Shown: positions 1 to 9,495, counted from the stretch's first letter. The stretch: 64,000 nt of DNA from Cohnella phaseoli (GCF_003386235.1 NZ_QRDZ01000010.1:1-64000), one strand, 5' to 3'. Numbers and translations are program-made. Notes: generated from the letters alone by a model not told the origin.

Positions 1-57
1 CAGAAGACGGATAGAGTCAAGCTTGTCGAGGAGAATCAGCGCGTCATACTACGTTAG
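1..57 (+). CDS. C-terminal tail of an unidentified gene cut by the window edge
   Basis: Frame 1 is open from the first base to a TAG at 55-57 and ends with charged residues EENQRVILR. It could be the last 18 codons of a gene that starts outside the window, but it is too short to assign and may be chance. The following AT-rich stretch to about 226 holds no gene I can support. Confidence 0.2.
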   Translation, partial: QKTDRVKLVEENQRVILR

Positions 58-226
58 GCAAAGATAAATGAATATCCAATTTTGTGGAAAATCGCATCTC
101 CTGTTCCTGCTCTGATTTTTTGGCTTACTGGGAAGAAAATCAAATGGGAAAATATGAAACCAAATCACAATATTGGATTAGGCCTCACCCTTCGACTATT
201 ATGTCAGGTTTGATGCATGACTAGTG

Positions 227-552
227 CTTTATATCAGGTGTATAGTTACACTTTTCAATACCCAGATTTTGTTTGAGAAACCGGGTTAAGATTCTTATTC
301 TGCGTTTCCACAAAGGCGTATCTAGAAATAGGATGGTATCCGCCATTTCAAATAAACAACGATAGGAGGGACGGTCCGTCCCTTCGAATATCCATACGCC
401 AAGGCTGTCAATGTCCTTAATAACCTCAATCTGCTCATCTGCGGTTCGTGTAAACCTTCCAGTCTCCGTTCGATGATGAACGATAAGATCTAACTCATAC
501 CAAGGAATTTTTAGTGTTTCGGATAGCCGCTTGGCTAGTGTTGTTTTACCGC
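227..552 (-). pseudogene. Internal fragment of a P-loop kinase-like gene, second copy of 30417-30742
   Basis: This 326-bp block matches 30417-30742 without gaps at 308 of 326 positions in the same orientation, and then both flanks diverge abruptly. The intact copy encodes a small P-loop nucleotide kinase of the DNA topology modulation (FlaR-like) type with Walker A GIVASGKTT. Here only GKTT of the Walker A remains, because the first residues are replaced by unrelated sequence, and the reading frame stops right after the shared DIK. It is therefore a gene relic lacking both ends, although the frame inside is still open. Seven of the 18 differences cluster at about 450-461. Confidence 0.8.
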
Positions 553-576
553 AATAAACAAACAAGATGTAGGAAC

Positions 577-619
577 GGTTTCAGTCCCGGTGATGCAAGA
601 GGTCATCGGGACTGTTTCC
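577..619. other. Hairpin at the 3' end of the permease operon
   Basis: A 12-bp stem (582-593 with 603-614, one G-T pair) lies just beyond the stop of the reverse-strand permease gene. Position suggests a transcription terminator, but there is no clear T tract after it on the reverse strand. Confidence 0.4.
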
Positions 620-657
620 ATTCGAGTTCAATCTCAAAGTGCGTTAGGGTTGCTTCT

Positions 658-1536
658 CTACTCCTTCACCGCCCCGACCACGATCCCTTTCACGAAGTAC
701 TTCTGCAGGAACGGGTACACCATAAGAATCGGCAGAGCGCCGATGAACACTTGCGCCGCCTTCACCGTTCGATTGGACATGTTCTCCGCGTCGAAGCCGC
801 TCATCGACACTTTCATCGTGTCGAGCTGGATCAGAATCGTCTGCAGGAACGTCGCCAGCGGATAATCGCGAATATCCCCGATATAGATAAGCGCGTCGAA
901 CCAGGAATTCCAATGGAACACCATCATGAACAGCGACAAGGTCGCCACGGAGGGCAGCGATACCGGCAAGAAAATAAGCGTTAATATTTTCAACTGGCTC
1001 GCTCCGTCGATTAGGGCGGCTTCCTCGAGCTCTTTGGGAACGGAGCGGAAGAAGCTCATCATGAGCACGAGCAGCCAGATATTGACGGCAACAGGCAGAA
1101 TGAGCGACCAGATGGAATTCAGCAGGCCGAGCTTCTGAACGACGATATAGGAGGGGACGAGCCCTCCGTTGAACAGCAGCGTAATGATGAAATACCACGA
1201 GTAGAACGAACGCGCTTTGAACACGCTGTTGTCTTTGGACAACGGATAAGCGGCCAGAAAAATGACGGACATGCCGATCGCTGTCCCCGCTATCGTGCGT
1301 ATGACGGACACCCAGAGCGAATGAAGAAAGTTTGGGTTGTTCAGCGTCTTGCGGTAGGCGTCGAACGTAAAATCAACCGGCCACAGCCCGACCTGGAAAG
1401 CGTTGGCCGGCCCTCTGCCGCTGAAAGAAACGGCTAGCGTATGGATCATGGGTAGTAGGCAGGCAACTGCGATCAGCGCGAGCACGATATAGTTGAAGAC
1501 GTTAAACGTCCGGTAGGCGGTTGTTTTGTAATACAT
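658..1536 (-). CDS. Carbohydrate ABC importer permease, YtcP/LplC type
   Basis: Inner-membrane subunit of a CUT1-family sugar importer, 292 aa, about six membrane segments. It begins with the N-terminal segment NYIVLALIAVACLLPMIHTL and carries the EAA loop that docks the ATPase (EELEEAALIDGAS followed by IFLPVSLP at about 185-215). The C-terminal FLQKYFVKGIVVGAVKE is the hallmark ending of this subgroup. It is the second gene of a two-gene operon, 32 bp downstream of its partner permease at 1569-2528. The binding protein of the set is probably the divergent gene at 2747. No ATPase gene is nearby, so a shared MsmX-type ATPase is likely (inference). The substrate is unknown. Confidence 0.93.
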   Translation of the reverse strand: MYYKTTAYRTFNVFNYIVLALIAVACLLPMIHTLAVSFSGRGPANAFQVGLWPVDFTFDAYRKTLNNPNFLHSLWVSVIRTIAGTAIGMSVIFLAAYPLSKDNSVFKARSFYSWYFIITLLFNGGLVPSYIVVQKLGLLNSIWSLILPVAVNIWLLVLMMSFFRSVPKELEEAALIDGASQLKILTLIFLPVSLPSVATLSLFMMVFHWNSWFDALIYIGDIRDYPLATFLQTILIQLDTMKVSMSGFDAENMSNRTVKAAQVFIGALPILMVYPFLQKYFVKGIVVGAVKE

Positions 1537-1568
1537 AGTCGCAAGTCTCCTTGTCTAAGTCTCATGAT

Positions 1569-2528
1569 TTAGAACACTCTATAGTTGGCGATTTTGTAAG
1601 CGAGCCGGTAAACGGCGACAACCAGCACACAGCTGATGACCGACTTGAACAGACCTACCGCGGTAGCGAAGCTCATTTTGCCGTCCAGAATGCCGACTCG
1701 GTATACGAAGGTATCGATGATATCGCCGGTTTGATAGACCATCGGATTGTACAGGTTGAAGATTTGATCGAATCCGGCGTTCAAAATATTGCTCAGCGAC
1801 AATACCGCACAGACGACGGTAATCGGAACCAGAGAAGGGAGCGTAATGTGGAGCGTCATTTTCCAGCGCCCCGCTCCGTCCACTTCGGCGGCTTCATATA
1901 GCGAAGGGTTGATCCCGGCCAGCGAAGCCAAGAACAGAATCGTGCTGAAGCCGAATTCTTTCCACACCTCGCTTACGACCAGCGTAAAGCGGAACCAGCG
2001 GTTGTCCCCCAGAAAGAAGATAGGCTCCAAGCCGAACCAGGAAACGAGCAACCGGCTCACCATTCCGCCTTCCGGAGACAACAGGTCGATCAGGATCGAC
2101 CCGAGAATCACCCACGATAGGAAGTGGGGGAGATAGACCATCGTTTGCACCGCTCGTTTGAAGGCTATTTTGCGGACTTCGTTCAACAGGAGAGCGAAAA
2201 CGATGGGTACGGCGAGACCGAATAGGATTTTCTGGAAGGCGATAATGAGTGTGTTCCAAATGACCTGAACGCTGTCTTCGCGTTCGAACAGCAGGCGGAA
2301 ATGATCCAATCCGACCCAAGGCGATTGAAACAAGGGATGCCATGGCTTGAAATCCTGGAAGGCGATGACCAGACCGGTAATCGGCAGGTAGGAGAATAGA
2401 AAGGCCAGAACGACGGCGGGAAGCAGCATGAGGTGGAAGGGAAGCGTCCTGGATGAGAGGAGCGGACTTCTCCGCCGGCCGAATCGTTCTGAAGGGGGTG
2501 TGCGGTGAGGCGCAGTAGTATCTTTCAT
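1569..2528 (-). CDS. Carbohydrate ABC importer permease, LplB type
   Basis: Partner membrane subunit of the CUT1 importer, 319 aa. A basic N-terminal tail of about 28 residues precedes the first membrane segment. The signature FSYLPITGLVIAFQDF follows at about 45-60, and the EAA loop reads EAAEVDGAGRW then ITLP. The ending LAYKIANYRVF is typical of LplB-like permeases. The start is supported by AAGAGGT about 10 bases upstream of the ATG. It is the first gene of the leftward operon with 658-1536, divergent from the binding protein and YesM/YesN genes at 2747 onward, a usual arrangement for an importer controlled by its adjacent two-component system. Confidence 0.93.
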   Translation of the reverse strand: MKDTTAPHRTPPSERFGRRRSPLLSSRTLPFHLMLLPAVVLAFLFSYLPITGLVIAFQDFKPWHPLFQSPWVGLDHFRLLFEREDSVQVIWNTLIIAFQKILFGLAVPIVFALLLNEVRKIAFKRAVQTMVYLPHFLSWVILGSILIDLLSPEGGMVSRLLVSWFGLEPIFFLGDNRWFRFTLVVSEVWKEFGFSTILFLASLAGINPSLYEAAEVDGAGRWKMTLHITLPSLVPITVVCAVLSLSNILNAGFDQIFNLYNPMVYQTGDIIDTFVYRVGILDGKMSFATAVGLFKSVISCVLVVAVYRLAYKIANYRVF

Positions 2529-2645
2529 AGTTGTTGATACCTCTTTTCTTTTTCATCTATAATTAAATCTATCACTGCGCCCGGAGCGGCTATATAACGT
2601 TCTCTTAGTCTGGCATACGACTCTGTTAGCTGGGAGGGTCGACGC

Positions 2646-2680
2646 TAAAATCGTGCTATCTCCGCTTAAGATCGTCTTAT
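2646..2680 (+). promoter_or_regulatory. Direct repeat of likely AraC-type half sites upstream of the binding-protein promoter
   Basis: TAAAATCGTGCTAT (2646-2659) and TAAGATCGTCTTAT (2667-2680) form a direct repeat with a 21-bp period, two helical turns. It abuts a candidate -35 TTGAAT at 2681-2686 with a -10 TACAAT at 2703-2708 (16-bp spacer). Two-HTH AraC proteins usually bind such paired half sites next to the -35 box, so this is a plausible operator for the YesN regulator at 6251. The region also separates the divergent permease operon. Confidence 0.5.
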
Positions 2681-2746
2681 TTGAATCCTCGCATGCAGCT
2701 TTTACAATTTAGGAGGAAACGGACAACTGACTTGGGGGATGAAACG

Positions 2747-4444
2747 ATGAAACACTGGAGAAAAGCCAGGCTTTTGTTGCTCGCCACTGTCCTGGCGATG
2801 TTGGTGGCAGGCTGCTCGAACGGTTCGGAAAGCGGGGATCATGGGCAGGCGAACAGCGGAACGGAGGGGACCCCGATTGAGGGGAATGCTCCTGTGTTGA
2901 AAGACGGCAAGTACGATCCGCCCGTCGTGATTACGACCGTCAGAGGCATGCCTGCGCCGGCAACCTATAAGAACGGCGAGTCGGCGGACGATAACGTGCA
3001 CTACCGCTGGGCCAAGGAGAAGCTGGGGATCGAGATCAAAAATTTATGGTCGGTCGTGGACACGAACAATGCGTACGATACGAAGGTGAAGCTTGCGCTC
3101 TCGTCGAATGAATCTCTGCCCGACGTCCTCATCGCCTTCGGCGAAACCGCGCAGCTGCTCATGGAGTCCGGCAAGTTCCAGGATGCCGGCGAGCTGTTCG
3201 ACAAATATGCCGGCGAGGCGTGGAAGAAGGCGATGGCCGAGAGCCCGACGGCCTGGTACGAATACACCCGCGACGGGAAGCGGCTCGGGATTCCGGTGCT
3301 CGAATACGAATACAATTTCGATCCGCTGCTGTGGGCGCGGGAGGATTGGATGAAGAAGCTGGGACTGCAGCCACCGAAAACTTTGGACGATTACGAGCGC
3401 ATGCTGGACGCGTTCGCGAACGGCGATCCCGACGGCAACGGCAAGAAAGATACGTACGGAGCGGTAGCGGGCTTCAAAAACTCCTACGCCGATCCTTACA
3501 GCTTCTCGTCACTCGTATTCGGCGCATACGGGGCGATGCCGGATATGTGGCTGAAAAATCCGGACGGCTCGCTGGCGTACGGGTCGGTGCAGCCGCAGAT
3601 CAAGCCCGCGCTGGCCAAGCTCAAGGAGTGGGTAAGCAAGGGCTACATTCCGAAGGAAGCGTCGATCTGGGATGTCGACAAAGCCGGCGCGTTTATGGCG
3701 TCGGGCCGTGCGGGCTCCGTCGGCGGACCGTACTGGGCGGACGTGTGGCCGATCGGTACCGATCTGCAGAAGAACACGCCGGGTGCGCAGCTCGTCACCT
3801 ACGAAGCGCCGACCGGCCCGGATGGCGGCAGAATGATTCCGGGCAAGCCGAATTACATCGGCGGGATCTTCATCAACAAAAACATGAAGAACCCGGAAAT
3901 TTTCTTCACGTACGGTAATTACCTGTATGACAACATCGCCGATCCGAAGCCGGGAAGCGAATGGGAGCACGGCTGGGCCAAGGGGTACGATTGGGATATC
4001 GTCGACGGTGAGCCAACCTATGATTTCAACAAGATTCCGGGCGGCGGGGTCCGTGTCTTCTTCTACAGCCTGCTGTATCACGGGCCGCGTATCCCCTCGC
4101 AAAATTTACTGGCTCTGAACAATGTGGCGATCCATAACAAGGCGCAAACGCCGTATGAGAAAATATGGTCAGGCTTCGCCACGCCACTGGAAATGAAAGC
4201 GGCCGTCAGCGTGTGGAACCAGCGCGATTCCCAGGTCAAAAACCTGTTCACTGGAGGCAACACGCCTACAATGAAGGAAAAGTGGGATTATCTGCGTAAA
4301 ATCGAGCTGGAAACGTACGGCAAGATCGTGTTCGGCAGCGATCCGGTCGATGCATTCGACGCCTTCGTGGAGCAATGGAAATCGCAGGGCGGCGAACAAA
4401 TTACGAAGGAAGTCAACGAATGGTATAAATCGGTTTCTGAATGA
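2747..4444 (+). CDS. Extracellular solute-binding lipoprotein of a CUT1 sugar importer (LipO/YtcQ type)
   Basis: Binding protein tethered outside the membrane that hands the sugar to the permeases at 658-2528. From the ATG at 2747 the protein is 565 aa, with a lipoprotein signal peptide ending in LVAGC (Cys23). Earlier in-frame TTG codons at 2681 and 2732 are less likely because GGGGG at 2734-2738 sits 8 bases before this ATG. The family features NGDPDGNGKKDTYG and the C-terminal DAFDAFVEQWKSQGGEQI are present. The length of about 560 aa is usual for the family. The stop overlaps the ATG at 4441, and the YesM gene follows. Substrate unknown; the nearby GH39-like enzyme suggests an oligosaccharide. 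Confidence 0.92.
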   Translation: MKHWRKARLLLLATVLAMLVAGCSNGSESGDHGQANSGTEGTPIEGNAPVLKDGKYDPPVVITTVRGMPAPATYKNGESADDNVHYRWAKEKLGIEIKNLWSVVDTNNAYDTKVKLALSSNESLPDVLIAFGETAQLLMESGKFQDAGELFDKYAGEAWKKAMAESPTAWYEYTRDGKRLGIPVLEYEYNFDPLLWAREDWMKKLGLQPPKTLDDYERMLDAFANGDPDGNGKKDTYGAVAGFKNSYADPYSFSSLVFGAYGAMPDMWLKNPDGSLAYGSVQPQIKPALAKLKEWVSKGYIPKEASIWDVDKAGAFMASGRAGSVGGPYWADVWPIGTDLQKNTPGAQLVTYEAPTGPDGGRMIPGKPNYIGGIFINKNMKNPEIFFTYGNYLYDNIADPKPGSEWEHGWAKGYDWDIVDGEPTYDFNKIPGGGVRVFFYSLLYHGPRIPSQNLLALNNVAIHNKAQTPYEKIWSGFATPLEMKAAVSVWNQRDSQVKNLFTGGNTPTMKEKWDYLRKIELETYGKIVFGSDPVDAFDAFVEQWKSQGGEQITKEVNEWYKSVSE

Positions 4445-4524
4445 ATAGAAAGGCGGGCAACGCTTCCCGGGCGGAGTCCGTCTTTTGCGTTTCACAAATA
4501 TGGGAGACAGGTGTGGTGGCGTGC

Positions 4525-6258
4525 ATGAATCGGCGGTTGACCATTTTCGTGAAAGTTGTCGTGCTGGTGCTGGGTCTGCTGATTCCGGTCATTGCGTTGT
4601 ACGCGTATTCCAACCAGCAGTCGGTGAGCGTAATCAAAGACGAGATCAGGGAGATGAATTTCAGCAAGCTGGTTTTCCTGTTGCATCAGATGGATGCGCA
4701 AATCCAGCAGTTGTCTACGAACTCGCTGACGATGATCAACGATCCGGCTGTAAGGGAACTGAATTATATGGAGGAATCAGAAGAATTCTCCGAGTGGAAG
4801 AAGCTGATGGGAATGGTTCAGGATCACATCAATCTGCAGGCGTCTATGAGCGGATGGGTGTCGGACATTACCGTCTGGTCCAAGCAAGCCCGCGCTGTCG
4901 TCTCTACCGATAAGCGAACCGTCTTGTACGACGAGACGATGTTCGCCGACCAGTTGGCCAGGGGATGGCGGTTTAAGCAGGACACGGAGAAGAGTGCATT
5001 CGTCTGGTTCTCGGTATTGCCTTTATCCGCTTACGAGCAGCCTGACGAAGCACGCATGATCGTTCGCATCAGCTTCTCGACGGCCTATTTGCAAAACATG
5101 CTCGACGGCTACAAGGCGAACGGAAACGGCAATCCGTTCTTGTACCATCCCGAGTTCGGCGTCGTGACCAATCGAACGGCCGATCAGGACGATATCCGGG
5201 AATTGAGCCGGTTTCTATCGCAACACCCTCCGAAGCCTGCCGTGGAGGCTCAGACCGTCGAGCTGAACGGCCAGGAGTTTATGGTTAGCTCAATTCAATC
5301 GCAGAGCCTGGGCTGGCATTTGGTCGATTTTGTTCCGATGGACACCGTGCTTGCTCCGATCAACAAGAGTCGCAACCTGTTTTATATATCCACGCTTGTT
5401 TTGCTCTGCATGAGCGTTCTCGCTTCATTCGTGCTTTACCGCAACGTTCAAGTGCCGATCCGCAAGCTGATCCGGAACGTACAGCGCATTCGAAAAGGCG
5501 ATTATTCTACCCGGATCAAAGGGGACGGCGGCAGCGAATTCTCCTATTTGTTCCAACTTTTCAACGAGATGTCGCAGGAAATCGAACAACTGGTCGGCAA
5601 GGTATACGTCGAGCAGCTCCGCTCCAAGGAAGCGATGCTGAAGCAGCTGCAGTCGCAGATCAATCCGCATTTTCTGTACAATTGCCTGTTTTATATCAAA
5701 AGCATGGCGCGGCTGGGCGACGAAGAGGCGGTCGTGGCGATGTCTCTGAGTCTCGGTGAATATTTTCGGTATACGACCCGGCTCGGGAAGCAGACGGCTA
5801 CGCTGCAAGAGGAAATGGACATGCTGGGCCATTACTTAGCGATTCAAAAGATGCGGCTTGGACGACTCGATTGCCGGATTGAAATCCCGGACAAGCTGCT
5901 GACGATCGAATTGCCCCGGCTCATTCTCCAGCCCATCGTGGAGAACGCGCTAGTGCATGGCATAGAGCCGTGCGAGAGCGCAGGGTTGCTGCGTTTGACG
6001 GGGGTAGACGAAGCGGGCGAATACCGGATCGTCGTCGAGGACGACGGTAGCGGGATGGAAGAGGAAGCGATGGACAAGCTGGAGCAGCACGTCATGTACA
6101 GCAGCAGCGAAGGCGAGTCGGGCTACGGACTGTGGAACGTCAATCAGCGGCTAAAGCTCATATTCGGCAAGCAGTCGGGCCTCATTCTCTCCTCGAGCGA
6201 CCTCGGCGGCTTGAAAGTGACTGTCACGATTCGAAAGGAGGGGATGGACGATGTATAA
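4525..6258 (+). CDS. Sensor histidine kinase, YesM family
   Basis: Membrane sensor kinase of a YesM/YesN pair that senses an extracellular sugar or its binding protein. It is 577 aa from the ATG at 4525, which has GGTGG about 6 bases upstream. An alternative ATG at 4441 overlaps the previous stop but adds a poorly hydrophobic, uncharacteristic leader. Order: membrane segment (about 8-28), extracytoplasmic sensor domain, second membrane segment (about 290-310), HAMP, His_kinase domain with SQINPHFLYN (His382), and HATPase_c with VENALVHG and DDGSGM. The end overlaps the start of the response regulator at 6251 by 8 bases, indicating translational coupling. It probably controls the adjacent importer. 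Confidence 0.95.
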   Translation: MNRRLTIFVKVVVLVLGLLIPVIALYAYSNQQSVSVIKDEIREMNFSKLVFLLHQMDAQIQQLSTNSLTMINDPAVRELNYMEESEEFSEWKKLMGMVQDHINLQASMSGWVSDITVWSKQARAVVSTDKRTVLYDETMFADQLARGWRFKQDTEKSAFVWFSVLPLSAYEQPDEARMIVRISFSTAYLQNMLDGYKANGNGNPFLYHPEFGVVTNRTADQDDIRELSRFLSQHPPKPAVEAQTVELNGQEFMVSSIQSQSLGWHLVDFVPMDTVLAPINKSRNLFYISTLVLLCMSVLASFVLYRNVQVPIRKLIRNVQRIRKGDYSTRIKGDGGSEFSYLFQLFNEMSQEIEQLVGKVYVEQLRSKEAMLKQLQSQINPHFLYNCLFYIKSMARLGDEEAVVAMSLSLGEYFRYTTRLGKQTATLQEEMDMLGHYLAIQKMRLGRLDCRIEIPDKLLTIELPRLILQPIVENALVHGIEPCESAGLLRLTGVDEAGEYRIVVEDDGSGMEEEAMDKLEQHVMYSSSEGESGYGLWNVNQRLKLIFGKQSGLILSSSDLGGLKVTVTIRKEGMDDV

Positions 6259-7903
6259 AATTTTGATCGTGGACGACGAGAAATTCGTAGTGGACAGCTT
6301 GACCGGCACGTTGCCGTGGAATGAGCTCGGCATCGGGGAGGTGTTCGGCGCATATTCCGCCCGGGAAGCGCTGCAGATCATCGAGCAGCATCACGTCGAT
6401 ATCGTCCTGACCGATATTCGGATGCCGGGCATGGACGGCATTCAACTGATCGAACGCATTCGCAGCTTGTCGTTCAATACGGAATGCGTGCTGTTGACCG
6501 GATATGAGGAGTTCTCCTATGCCAAACAGGCGATCCGTCATCAAGTTGTCGACTATTTGCTGAAGCCGGTTAGCGATGATGCGATTATCTCGGCGATTCG
6601 CGGCATTACCGGCAGGCTGAACGAGAAATGGGAGCAGATCAGCTCCTATCAGCGGGCCGTCTCCACGTTGAACGAGCAGCTGCCGGCTTTGCAGGCCGAT
6701 CTGCTGCGCGACTTGCTGAACGGCCGCAAATTCGGAGCGCGGCTTCTCGGGGACAAGCTGCGTGTGCTGCGCTTGCCGTTCGGTTTGGACGATACCGTTG
6801 CGCTTATGCTGATTCGTCTCGAAGGCGAGTTCGCCTCCGAAGAATACCAGGACCGGTGGCTGATCGAATATGCCATCATCAACATGGCCCGGGAGATCAT
6901 GGCGCAGGATTTCCATTTGTGGTCCTGCCGAGATGCTCACGATTATTTGGTCGTGGCGGCAGCTCCGCGTTCGGCGGAAGGCGCTGTCGGAGAGATGCCG
7001 GAAGGGATGGGGCATGCCGATTTGCTGGAACGGCTGGAACGCGGGGCATGTCTGCTTCAGGAAAATGTCGCCACGTTTCTGAAAGGGAACGTCTCGGTCG
7101 TCGTAGGCGGACAAAGCGAGTTTCCGGAAGGCTTGCCGAAGCTCCATGCCGAGGTGCTCGCGCTCATCCGCACGCAGATCGGCAGCAATCAGGGTTTCTT
7201 CATGACGGCCCGCCGGGTGCCGGAGCGGGAAAGCATCGATTCGCTGTCCGCCCTCCATAAGCCGCCGTCGTTGCTCCACCTGTTCGAGGCGGGATATTGG
7301 GAGGAGATCCGGATCAAGCTGGACAGCGTCTTCGCGGAGCTGGAGCAGCTCGGCGGCCGTGGAGGGGCGACGCACGAATATGCCCTTGAGGTCTACCACG
7401 CCTTCTCCGCCGCCCTGTACCATTATGCCCATGCGAACGGTCGGCCGGTCTTGGAGCTGTTGCATGACGGCAAGCTGTATTTGTCGGAGGAATCGCTGTC
7501 GGTCCATCGTCTGCGTGAATGGGCGAAGGCGGTTTGCGATGCGCTGCACCAGACGGCGAACAAGGAAATGAGCAATTCCAGGACGGCCGTGGTTCACATC
7601 GTTCAAGATTTCATTCATCAGCGGCTTAGCGAGGATGTGTCGTTGCAGACGCTGGCGGATCATGTCGGGTGGCATCCGGTTCACCTGTCCAAAGTGTTCA
7701 AGCTGGAAACCGGGGAAATGCTGAGCGATTACCTGCTGCGCATCCGGCTGGAGCGAGCGGTACAGCTGCTCAAGAGCAGCGAACTGCGAATATTCGAAAT
7801 CGCGGCACAGGTCGGGTATTTGACGACGTCTTATTTCATTAAAGTGTTCAAGAAATACTATGGCGTCACGCCTCAGGAATACCGAAATGCGGGGGATGGC
7901 TAA
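6251..7903 (+). CDS. Response regulator with AraC-type DNA-binding domain, YesN family
   Basis: Cytoplasmic transcription factor of 550 aa paired with the kinase at 4525. The receiver domain is at about 1-120 with acidic pocket DDE at 8-10, phospho-acceptor Asp55 in LTDIRMPG and Lys at VDYLLKPVS. A long linker domain follows, then a C-terminal AraC double helix-turn-helix (about 445-545) containing HPVHLSKVFKLETG and YFIKVFKKYYGVTPQEYR. The start has AAAGGAGG 9 bases upstream. Likely targets are the divergent importer promoters (direct repeat at 2646-2680) and perhaps the glycosidase and lyase genes downstream (inference). Confidence 0.95.
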   Translation: MYKILIVDDEKFVVDSLTGTLPWNELGIGEVFGAYSAREALQIIEQHHVDIVLTDIRMPGMDGIQLIERIRSLSFNTECVLLTGYEEFSYAKQAIRHQVVDYLLKPVSDDAIISAIRGITGRLNEKWEQISSYQRAVSTLNEQLPALQADLLRDLLNGRKFGARLLGDKLRVLRLPFGLDDTVALMLIRLEGEFASEEYQDRWLIEYAIINMAREIMAQDFHLWSCRDAHDYLVVAAAPRSAEGAVGEMPEGMGHADLLERLERGACLLQENVATFLKGNVSVVVGGQSEFPEGLPKLHAEVLALIRTQIGSNQGFFMTARRVPERESIDSLSALHKPPSLLHLFEAGYWEEIRIKLDSVFAELEQLGGRGGATHEYALEVYHAFSAALYHYAHANGRPVLELLHDGKLYLSEESLSVHRLREWAKAVCDALHQTANKEMSNSRTAVVHIVQDFIHQRLSEDVSLQTLADHVGWHPVHLSKVFKLETGEMLSDYLLRIRLERAVQLLKSSELRIFEIAAQVGYLTTSYFIKVFKKYYGVTPQEYRNAGDG

Positions 7904-7932
7904 CAGAACGACATGCGCGCTTAAGGATGCAA

Positions 7933-8006
7933 TATGGAATCCGGGCCCCGCGTCTTTTACGATGGGAATAAGGTCTCGGCCGATCGCAAAAATGCCGGGT
8001 TCCATA
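7933..8006 (+). repeat. 12-bp inverted repeat ending at the ribosome binding site of the GH39-like gene
   Basis: The arms 7933-7944 and 7995-8006 pair at 11 of 12 positions plus one G-T, with a loop of about 50 bases, and end one base before the AGGAGG at 8007-8012. It could fold in the mRNA next to the ribosome binding site or attenuate readthrough from the YesN gene. No experimental analogue is known to me. Confidence 0.35.
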
Positions 8007-8019
8007 GGAGGAGAACTGC

Positions 8020-9372
8020 ATGCTGCAAGAGATTAAAGTGGATTTGAGCAAAAGGAGCGGTACGATCAAGGTGCTGCACGGAGTCAACAACGGCCCCGTC
8101 TGTTACGGAGAGCTGATCGACGTTTCGCATCATTACACGGAAGCGGGTATTCCGCTCGTGCGCTTGCACGACCCGAACTGGCCGTATCCGCGGGAGGTCG
8201 ATATCAGCGCCGTGTTCCCGGATTTCTCCCGGGATCCCGAGGATCCGGCCGGCTACGATTTCTCCCGAACGGATACGTATATCCGCTCGGTGCTGGATAC
8301 GGGGGCGAAGATCGTGTACAGGCTCGGCCAGAGCATCGAACATACGAAGATCAAATACGATGTTCATCCGCCCCGGGATTACGGCAAGTGGGCGCGCATC
8401 TGTCTCAGCATTATCCGTCATTACAACGAGGGCTGGGCAGACGGCTTTCATTACGGCATCGAATATTGGGAAATCTGGAACGAACCCGATCTCGGGAATA
8501 TGATGTGGTCCGGAACGGCGGAGCAATACTACGAGCTGTACCGCGTCGCCGCGACGGCGATCAAGGCGCGGTTCCCGGAGCTGAAGGTGGGCGGCTACGC
8601 GTTAAGCCAGCCGCAAAGCGAGTTTCTTCCGGGATTTCTCGCGTATTGCCGCGAGCATGCGCTGCCGCTCGATTTCTTCTCCTGGCATACGTATACGGTC
8701 GAGGTGGAGCGGTTGACTGCCAACGCGGCGTTGATGCACGAGCGGCTCGTCGAATACGGCTTCGCGGATGTGGAAGTCCACCTGAACGAGTGGAATTACG
8801 CCGATTTGAACGACTGGACGCAGAGGCTGTGGGCCAGGGGCAGCGGCAAGGCCAGGCGCGACACGTTCGAGAAAGCGAAGGGCGTTCAAGGGGCCTCGTT
8901 CTGCGCTGCCGCGCTGATCGCCTTGCAGGATGCCCGGGTCGACGCGGCCAATTACTACGACGGCCAACCGAGCGCGTTGTTTTGCGGACTGTTCGATTAT
9001 TACGGGGTTCCGCAGAAAACCTTTTACGCTTTCGTCGCCTTCAATGAGCTGGTGAAGCATCCTTATCGGGTTGCGGTTACGGTTGGGGGAGGCACGGCAG
9101 CGGCCCAAAACGTATATGCATGCGCAGGAACGAACGATAGCGGGCAAATCGCCTTGCTGATCAGCAATCCCAAAGAGAAGCCCGCCCGGTGTAAGGTCAT
9201 CGTTGAAGGATGTGAGGCAGGCATGTCAAGCACACTGTCCCGGCTGGATGCCGACCATGATTTTCAGCCGGACGAGACGTTATCCATGAGTTTGGAAAAC
9301 GATGGCGCCGGCGCAGGTTCGCTCGAAGTGGAGATGCCCGGATACGGCGTCGTGTTGATCCGGATCGGATAG
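8020..9372 (+). CDS. GH39-like glycoside hydrolase (putative beta-xylosidase/glycosidase)
   Basis: Clan GH-A TIM-barrel glycosidase, 450 aa, with no signal peptide, so it probably acts on imported oligosaccharides in the cytoplasm. The acid/base motif EIWNEPD places the catalytic Glu at 155, and VHLNEWNY places the nucleophile Glu at 257. The early HGVNNGP, then RLHDPNWPYP and LGQSIEH, fit GH39-type enzymes. A small beta domain closes the C terminus (about 345-450). The ATG has AGGAGG 7 bases upstream. It follows the YesM/YesN genes after 116 bp and is probably the catabolic enzyme of this importer locus. The exact sugar specificity cannot be read from sequence. Confidence 0.85.
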   Translation: MLQEIKVDLSKRSGTIKVLHGVNNGPVCYGELIDVSHHYTEAGIPLVRLHDPNWPYPREVDISAVFPDFSRDPEDPAGYDFSRTDTYIRSVLDTGAKIVYRLGQSIEHTKIKYDVHPPRDYGKWARICLSIIRHYNEGWADGFHYGIEYWEIWNEPDLGNMMWSGTAEQYYELYRVAATAIKARFPELKVGGYALSQPQSEFLPGFLAYCREHALPLDFFSWHTYTVEVERLTANAALMHERLVEYGFADVEVHLNEWNYADLNDWTQRLWARGSGKARRDTFEKAKGVQGASFCAAALIALQDARVDAANYYDGQPSALFCGLFDYYGVPQKTFYAFVAFNELVKHPYRVAVTVGGGTAAAQNVYACAGTNDSGQIALLISNPKEKPARCKVIVEGCEAGMSSTLSRLDADHDFQPDETLSMSLENDGAGAGSLEVEMPGYGVVLIRIG

Positions 9373-9420
9373 CGCTGCAGACGAAAAGCGATATGTAGAG
9401 TTTTCCCGCTTGTCGGATGA

Positions 9421-9456
9421 ACAGGCAGCCGGTGATCGTTCGGACCGGCTGCCTGT
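9421..9456 (+). terminator. Stem-loop after the GH39-like gene
   Basis: A perfect 13-bp inverted repeat (9421-9433 with 9444-9456, 10-base loop) lies 50 bp after the stop. It is a strong hairpin but has only a weak T-rich tail, so it may be a terminator or an mRNA-stabilising structure. Confidence 0.6.
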
Positions 9457-9495
9457 TATCAGTAGGCAGCGATCTTCCAATCGGTTAAGCCCGCT

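Noticed and set aside
6224-8005. Long reverse-strand open frame (593 codons) opposite the YesN gene
   Set aside because: It is antisense shadow of a high-GC gene; no domain, no ribosome site, and the forward frame encodes a clear YesN protein.
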